A stretch of 64,000 bases of DNA from Sulfitobacter faviae (lineage in GTDB: Bacteria > Pseudomonadota > Alphaproteobacteria > Rhodobacterales > Rhodobacteraceae). Below the pieces are notes generated by a model. It was not told the origin of the DNA. It was given only the letters and a program-made list of their open reading frames with translations, and searched no databases. The stretch lies in contig NZ_PGFQ01000001.1 of the NCBI RefSeq assembly GCF_029870955.1, positions 3,142,888 to 3,206,887 of the forward strand, given 5' to 3'. Positions 59,094 through 64,000 of this stretch are shown in pieces; position 1 is the stretch's first letter, and every line of letters begins with the position of its first letter. The position numbers were made by a program, and so were the translations under genes.

Positions 59094-60101
59094 ATGGCCG
59101 CGAGGAAATCGAGCAAGAAACCCAATGTCTCGGCGGAGGAGCTGACCAGCTACTACCGCGACATGCTGCTGATCCGGCGGTTTGAAGAGAAAGCCGGACA
59201 ACTTTACGGCATGGGGCTGATCGGGGGGTTCTGTCACCTCTATATCGGACAAGAAGCGGTCGTTGTCGGCCTTGAGGCTGCCGCCGAGGAAGGCGACAAG
59301 CGCATCACCTCCTACCGAGACCACGGGCATATGCTGGCCTGCGGCATGGACCCTAACGGCGTTATGGCTGAGCTGACGGGCCGCGAGGGCGGTTATTCCA
59401 AGGGCAAGGGCGGCTCGATGCACATGTTCTCGAAAGAGAAGCACTTCTACGGCGGCCATGGCATCGTCGCGGCGCAGGTGCCGCTTGGCGCGGGCCTTGC
59501 TTTTGCCGATCAATACAAGGGCAACGGGCGCGTCACCTTCACCTATTTCGGCGACGGTGCGGCGAACCAGGGCCAGGTCTACGAGACCTTCAACATGGCC
59601 GCTCTGTGGAAACTGCCCGTGATCTTCGTGATCGAGAACAACCAATACGCCATGGGCACCTCGCAGCAGCGCTCGACCTCCTCGGCCGAGATCTGGGAAC
59701 GTGGCCGCGCCTTCGGCATCCCCGGTGAGGCGGTTGACGGCATGGACGTGCTGGCGGTCAAGGAAGCCGGTCAGAAGGCCGTGGAACACGCCCGCAAGGA
59801 CGGACCCTATATTCTGGAGATCAAGACCTACCGCTACCGCGGCCACTCCATGTCTGACCCCGCGAAATACCGCACCCGCGAGGAAGTGCAGAAGATGCGC
59901 GACGAACGCGACCCGATTGAGGCCGTGCGCAGCCTGCTCTTGGAGGGCAACCACGCGAGCGAAGAAGATCTCAAGGCCATCGACAAGGAGATCAAGCAGA
60001 TCGTGAACGAAAGCGCCGATTTCGCCAAGGAAAGCCCGGAGCCCAACCTCGACGAGCTCTGGACCGACATCTACGCAACCGAAGTTCCGCAGGAGGCCTG
60101 A
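59094..60101 (+). CDS. pdhA: pyruvate dehydrogenase E1 component, alpha subunit
   Basis: 335 residues from ATG 59094 (GGAGGAG ribosome-binding site). TPP motif [20 protein letters not shown] with the following [29 protein letters not shown] and [14 protein letters not shown] are E1-alpha landmarks. The heterotetrameric E1 decarboxylates pyruvate and reductively acetylates lipoyl groups. Next gene 4 bases downstream. Confidence 0.96.
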   Translation: MAARKSSKKPNVSAEELTSYYRDMLLIRRFEEKAGQLYGMGLIGGFCHLYIGQEAVVVGLEAAAEEGDKRITSYRDHGHMLACGMDPNGVMAELTGREGGYSKGKGGSMHMFSKEKHFYGGHGIVAAQVPLGAGLAFADQYKGNGRVTFTYFGDGAANQGQVYETFNMAALWKLPVIFVIENNQYAMGTSQQRSTSSAEIWERGRAFGIPGEAVDGMDVLAVKEAGQKAVEHARKDGPYILEIKTYRYRGHSMSDPAKYRTREEVQKMRDERDPIEAVRSLLLEGNHASEEDLKAIDKEIKQIVNESADFAKESPEPNLDELWTDIYATEVPQEA

Positions 60102-60105
60102 AGCA

Positions 60106-61497
60106 ATGGCAACCGAAATTCTCATGCCCGCCCTCAGCCCCACCATGGAAGAAGGCACGCTGGCGAAATGGCTGGTCAAGGAAGGCGACGAAGTCTCCTC
60201 CGGTGACATCCTCGCCGAGATCGAGACCGACAAGGCCACGATGGAATTCGAAGCCGTGGACGAAGGCACCATCGGCAAGATCCTCGTCGAGGAAGGCACC
60301 GAAGGCGTGAAGGTGAACAGCCCCATCGCCGTGCTGCTCGAAGAAGGCGAAAGCGCCGACGACATCGACACCGCGAAATCCGCCCCCGCCGAGGACAAGG
60401 GCGAAGAGGCTAAGCCCGCGCAGGCCAAATCCCCGGACGATGACCGCGAAACGCCTGCCGAGGGCAAGAAACAGCCCGAGCCCGATACCAGCCCCGATTG
60501 GCCCGAGGGCACCGAAATGAAGCAGCAGACCGTCCGCGAAGCGCTGCGCGACGCCATGGCCGAGGAAATGCGCCGCGACGAGAACGTCTTGCTCATGGGC
60601 GAGGAAGTGGCCGAGTACCAAGGCGCCTACAAAATTTCCCAAGGTCTTCTGGACGAATTCGGCGCCAAGCGCGTGATCGACACGCCGATCACCGAGCATG
60701 GCTTTGCCGGCATCGGCGTCGGCGCGGCCTTCGGCGGTCTGCGCCCCATCGTCGAATTCATGACCTTCAACTTCGCCATGCAGGCGATGGACCAGATCAT
60801 CAACTCCGCGGCCAAGACACTTTACATGTCCGGCGGGCAGATGGGCGCGCCCATGGTCTTCCGCGGCCCCAACGGCGCGGCGGCCCGCGTCGGCGCCCAG
60901 CACTCCCAGGACTACGCCGCATGGTTCATGCAGATCCCCGGCCTCAAGGTCGCGATGCCCTATTCGGCCAGCGATTACAAAGGCTTGATGAAGTCCGCAA
61001 TCCGCGACCCGAACCCGGTGATCTTCCTTGAGAACGAGATCCTCTACGGTCGCAGCTTCGACGTGCCGGACATTGAGGATTACACGGTCCCCTTCGGCAA
61101 GGCCCGGATCTGGCGCGAGGGTGCGGATGTCACCATCGTCAGCTTCGGCATTGGCATGACCTATGCGCTGGAAGCGGCAGAGAAACTGGCCGAGGACGGT
61201 ATCGAGGCCGAGGTCATCGACCTGCGCACCCTGCGCCCGATGGACACCGAAACGGTGCTGAAATCGGTGATGAAGACCAACCGCTGCGTGACCGTCGAAG
61301 AAGGCTGGCCGCAGGGCTCGGTCGGCGGCTACATCAGCGGCGTGATCATGCAGGAGGCGTTCGACTACCTCGACGCTCCGGTCATCACCTGCACCGGCAA
61401 GGACGTGCCCATGCCCTATGCCGCCAACCTCGAAAAACACGCGCTGGTCACCACCGACGAGGTGATCGAGGCCGTGCGCAAAGTCACCTACCGGTAA
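60106..61497 (+). CDS. pdhB: pyruvate dehydrogenase E1 component, beta subunit with N-terminal lipoyl domain
   Basis: 463 residues. Residues 1-80 form a lipoyl domain ([20 protein letters not shown] with the lipoylated lysine in the DKA turn), joined by an acidic, Ala/Pro-rich linker to the E1-beta body starting [21 protein letters not shown] lipoyl domain on E1-beta is known in several alphaproteobacteria. It is almost identical to that of PdhC in this window, so the two are probably related by duplication or conversion. Confidence 0.95.
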   Translation: MATEILMPALSPTMEEGTLAKWLVKEGDEVSSGDILAEIETDKATMEFEAVDEGTIGKILVEEGTEGVKVNSPIAVLLEEGESADDIDTAKSAPAEDKGEEAKPAQAKSPDDDRETPAEGKKQPEPDTSPDWPEGTEMKQQTVREALRDAMAEEMRRDENVLLMGEEVAEYQGAYKISQGLLDEFGAKRVIDTPITEHGFAGIGVGAAFGGLRPIVEFMTFNFAMQAMDQIINSAAKTLYMSGGQMGAPMVFRGPNGAAARVGAQHSQDYAAWFMQIPGLKVAMPYSASDYKGLMKSAIRDPNPVIFLENEILYGRSFDVPDIEDYTVPFGKARIWREGADVTIVSFGIGMTYALEAAEKLAEDGIEAEVIDLRTLRPMDTETVLKSVMKTNRCVTVEEGWPQGSVGGYISGVIMQEAFDYLDAPVITCTGKDVPMPYAANLEKHALVTTDEVIEAVRKVTYR

Positions 61498-61507
61498 GGA
61501 GCGGATC

Positions 61508-62863
61508 ATGCCCACAGAAATTCTCATGCCCGCCCTTTCGCCCACGATGGAGGAAGGCACGCTCGCCAAGTGGCTGGTCAAAGAGGGTGACGAGGTCGCC
61601 TCGGGCGACATCCTCGCCGAGATCGAAACCGACAAGGCCACGATGGAGTTCGAAGCCGTCGACGAAGGCACCATCGGCAAGATACTGATCGAAGAAGGCA
61701 GCGAAGGCGTGAAGGTAAACACGCCGATCGCCGTGCTGCTCGAAGAAGGCGAAAGCGCCGACGCCATCGACAGCGCCGCCCCGGCCAAAGAAGAGAAACC
61801 TCAGGCAGAGGAAACGCCCAAAGCAGCCGAGGCCGAAACGCCCGAAGCGGGCTATGGCCGCGGTGCGACGGATGCGAATGACGCGCCGCCCAAGAGCGAC
61901 GCCAAAGCCCCCGCCGCGCCCAAGGACGACAAGGGTGGGCGCATCTTCGCCTCCCCCCTCGCCCGCCGGATCGCTGCGGACAAGGGTCTCGACCTCGCCC
62001 AGATCGAAGGCAGCGGCCCGCGCGGTCGGATTGTCAAAGCCGATGTGGAAAGCGCCCAGCCGACGGCTGCCAAGGCTGACAGCCCCGCCGCCACCAAAGA
62101 CGCCGCGCCGGTGACACAGCCTGCTCCTGCTGGCCCCTCCTCCGACGCCGTGCGCAAGATGTACGAGGACCGCGAGGTCGAAGAGGTCAAGCTCGACGGG
62201 ATGCGCAAGACCATCGCCGCGCGCCTCACCGAGGCCAAGCAGACGGTCCCGCATTTCTACCTACGCCGCGACATCCAGATCGACGCGCTGCTCTCGTTCC
62301 GGGCTGAGGTCAACAAGCAGCTCGAAGCCCGGGGCGTGAAGCTTTCGGTCAACGACTTCATCATCAAAGCCTGTGCGTTGGCGCTGCAATCGGTGCCCGA
62401 TGCCAATGCGGTCTGGGCCGGGGATCGTATTCTGAAGCTCAAACCCTCGGACGTGGCCGTGGCCGTGGCCATCGAAGGCGGGCTCTTCACCCCGGTCCTT
62501 CAGGACGCCGACACCAAGTCGCTCTCGACCCTCTCGGCGCAGATGAAAGACCTCGCAACCCGCGCCCGCGACCGCAAGCTGGCACCGCATGAGTATCAGG
62601 GCGGCAGCTTCGCGATCTCCAACCTCGGCATGTTCGGGATCGACAATTTCGACGCGGTCATCAACCCGCCGCATGGTGCGATCCTCGCCGTGGGGGCTGG
62701 TGTCAAAAAGCCGATCATCGGCAAGGACGGTGAGATCGCAGCGGCGACAGTCATGTCCGTGACCCTCTCGGTCGATCACCGCGTGATCGACGGGGCGCTC
62801 GGGGCCCAGCTGTTGAACGCGATTGTCGAGAACCTTGAAAATCCGATGATCATGCTGGCCTAA
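61508..62863 (+). CDS. pdhC: pyruvate dehydrogenase E2 component (dihydrolipoamide acetyltransferase)
   Basis: 451 residues: lipoyl domain (1-80), linker, peripheral-subunit-binding domain ([20 protein letters not shown], then [14 protein letters not shown]), and the catalytic domain with [20 protein letters not shown] and the active-site histidine in [20 protein letters not shown]. Acetylates CoA and forms the complex core. Ten bases after pdhB; a terminator follows. E3 (lpdA) is elsewhere in the window. Confidence 0.96.
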   Translation: MPTEILMPALSPTMEEGTLAKWLVKEGDEVASGDILAEIETDKATMEFEAVDEGTIGKILIEEGSEGVKVNTPIAVLLEEGESADAIDSAAPAKEEKPQAEETPKAAEAETPEAGYGRGATDANDAPPKSDAKAPAAPKDDKGGRIFASPLARRIAADKGLDLAQIEGSGPRGRIVKADVESAQPTAAKADSPAATKDAAPVTQPAPAGPSSDAVRKMYEDREVEEVKLDGMRKTIAARLTEAKQTVPHFYLRRDIQIDALLSFRAEVNKQLEARGVKLSVNDFIIKACALALQSVPDANAVWAGDRILKLKPSDVAVAVAIEGGLFTPVLQDADTKSLSTLSAQMKDLATRARDRKLAPHEYQGGSFAISNLGMFGIDNFDAVINPPHGAILAVGAGVKKPIIGKDGEIAAATVMSVTLSVDHRVIDGALGAQLLNAIVENLENPMIMLA

Positions 62864-62885
62864 AGGCTGCACCTCACAAACGAAG

Positions 62886-62914
62886 AAAGCCGGGGCATGC
62901 CCCGGCTTTTTTAT
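62886..62914. terminator. terminator between pdhC and cysE
   Basis: A 10-bp stem AAAGCCGGGG / CCCCGGCTTT (62886-62895 with 62900-62909) and T run; flanks suit both converging genes. Confidence 0.9.
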
Positions 62915-62934
62915 TGCGATACTGGCATCTGACC

Positions 62935-63744
62935 CTATTCGGCGTCTGGCCCGAAGAGATGGTTCATCGACATTGACGGTTGATCACAGCCCGCCTCCCC
63001 AACGATCCGCGCGGGGATCCCGGCGACGGTTTTGCAGGCGGGCACAGGCTCCAGCACAACCGACCCCGCCGCGATGCGGCTGCAATGGCCGATAGAGATA
63101 TTGCCCAAAACCTTCGCGCCTGCACCGATCAACACGCCATTGCCGATCTTGGGGTGACGGTCCTCTTCCTCTTTGCCGGTGCCGCCAAGGGTCACCGAAT
63201 GCAGCATTGAGACATTGTCACCCACTACCGCCGTCTCACCGATGACGATGGAATGCGCGTGGTCGATCATGATGCCCTTGCCCATCTTGGCCGCCGGATG
63301 GATATCCAAGCCAAAAATCTCGCTCACCCGCATCTGGATGAAATAGGCCAGATCGCGCTTGCCCTTAGCATAGAGGTAGTGGCCCACACGGTAGGCCTGC
63401 ACCGCCTGATAGCCTTTGAAATACAGAATCGGCTGCAACAGCCGGTGGCAGGCCGGGTCGCGGTCATAGATGGCCACGAGATCGGCACGCGCCGCGGCGA
63501 CGAGATCGGGGTCTTCGGCATAGGCTTCTTCGACCATCTCGCGCACGACCATCATCGACATCTCGTTCGACGAAAGCTTGGCCGCGATGCGGTAGGAAGC
63601 GCATTCTCGATAGATTTATGGTGCAGGATACAGGCATGCACAAAGCCGCCGATCAACGGCTCATCACGCACCGCATCCTCGGCTTCTTGCTGAATCTGGT
63701 CCCAGACGGTCCACTTTCGAGATATTTCTGCGTGTCTGCGCCAT
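62935..63744 (-). CDS. cysE: serine O-acetyltransferase (frame broken, probably twice)
   Basis: First committed step of cysteine synthesis. The C-terminal 208 residues are intact: MSMMVVREMVEEAYAEDPDL, the substrate histidine region IDHAHSIVIGETAVVGDNVS and the left-handed beta-helix with GGTGKEEEDRHPKIGNGVLI. The upstream EDAVRDEPLIGGFVHACILH part is in another frame; one missing base near 63594-63598 joins it. ATG 63744 (GGAGCCC ribosome-binding site) gives MAQTRRNISKVD and joins VWDQIQ only if two bases are missing at 63708-63709. Repaired length about 270 residues. Confidence 0.9.
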
Positions 63745-63852
63745 GGCACGGGCTCCTTCACTCTGCGTAAGGGTAGCTCATGCAATAGCGTAGGACCATT
63801 TGTAAATCCGCACATGCTCAAAATCTGATAACGCGCGGCCTATCCGGGATGG

Positions 63853-64000
63853 TCAAACCTGTAGTCGGCCCCGCGCCATATGTGGCGAGACCTGCGCCAC
63901 CGTCACGTCAAACGCTCCGCTGACGCCATCAGCCGCCCGTGCCGCGGTGCTATAGGTCCACCGCGGCGTATCAAGCAGCACCTCCGCCGCTGCTCGTTGC
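63853..64000 (-). CDS. C-terminal end of a probable gene-transfer-agent tail (host-specificity) protein
   Basis: The frame enters from the right edge (first full codon at 63999) and stops with TGA at 63853, giving about 48 residues. The ending reads TPRWTYSTAARAADGV then FDVTVAQVSPHMARG. From memory, the ends of GTA orfg15-type multidomain tail proteins in Rhodobacterales have this W-x-Y-x2-A-x2-A-A-D-G...V-A-Q-x-S-x3-G-x-G pattern, and cysE often borders GTA clusters. Too short for certainty; the gene body lies outside the window. Confidence 0.45.
   Translation of the reverse strand, partial: QRAAAEVLLDTPRWTYSTAARAADGVSGAFDVTVAQVSPHMARGRLQV

Noticed and set aside
1..64000. CRISPR arrays, insertion sequences, rRNA or tRNA genes
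   Set aside because: No regularly spaced repeats, transposase frames with flanking inverted repeats, or recognisable RNA gene sequences were seen. The only tandem repeat is the pair at 4847-5208.

Overview
The window is a GC-rich, densely coded chromosomal stretch of an alphaproteobacterium of the order Rhodobacterales, most likely the Roseobacter group. The evidence is the gene order (dnaB-alr-radA-cvpA-purF; bolA-small membrane protein-grxD; a zapA-coiled-coil pair divergent from tkt; E1 beta with its own lipoyl domain; a GTA-like gene tail next to cysE) and the protein sequences. The genus cannot be fixed from sequence reading alone. There is no insertion sequence, CRISPR array, rRNA or convincing tRNA. 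Nearly everything is core housekeeping, with accessory flavour in a form II CO-dehydrogenase-like operon and a valine-degradation cluster.

Layout. 1-5.2 kb: FkbM methyltransferase tail, an unknown conserved protein, pyrC, pyrE, dnaB, then a 181-bp tandem repeat with internal inverted repeats. 5.2-13.4 kb: secreted alpha/beta hydrolase and membrane fatty-acid hydroxylase (minus strand), then alr, a membrane coiled-coil protein, radA, cvpA and purF (plus). 13.5-16.5 kb: small acidic membrane protein, infC with a rare ATC start, hyperacidic OmpA-like protein. 16.7-22.6 kb: minus-strand operon xdhC, molybdopterin-binding protein, coxS, coxL, coxM. 22.7-25.6 kb: bolA, grxD, rpiB, MliC-like lipoprotein or periplasmic protein, zapA and a coiled-coil partner. 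25.9-31.6 kb: tkt, DUF808, gap, a 47-aa membrane protein, coaD, CBS protein. 31.7-38.5 kb: LysR regulator divergent from mmsA, a YbdK-type ligase, acyl-CoA dehydrogenase, 3-hydroxyisobutyryl-CoA hydrolase and mmsB, i.e. valine catabolism. 38.6-49.1 kb: Lys-rich exported protein, uvrA, MFS, methyltransferase, lpdA, DUF924, a second MFS, queA. 49.1-57.2 kb: AsmA/YhdP-like protein, bcp, DUF455 protein, M23 peptidase, bactofilin, two cyclophilins. 57.3-64 kb: pgk, ftsB, pdhA-pdhB-pdhC, cysE, and the C-terminal end of a probable gene-transfer-agent tail protein.

Two cross-cutting observations matter most. First, a palindromic operator-like motif, consensus GTTTA(A/C)CGCTAAAC, occurs in front of gap (twice), pdhA and lpdA and just behind pgk. 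This predicts a shared central-carbon regulator, probably of the LacI family type. Second, about twenty otherwise intact genes are broken by apparent loss of one base (twice in one case), almost always in a G or C run. Examples are alr, purF, uvrA (three times), xdhC, mmsB and cysE. Because essential genes are hit at the same kind of site and always in the same direction, the best explanation is homopolymer under-calling in the assembly rather than gene decay. Coordinates for these genes are given as the span of the repaired gene.
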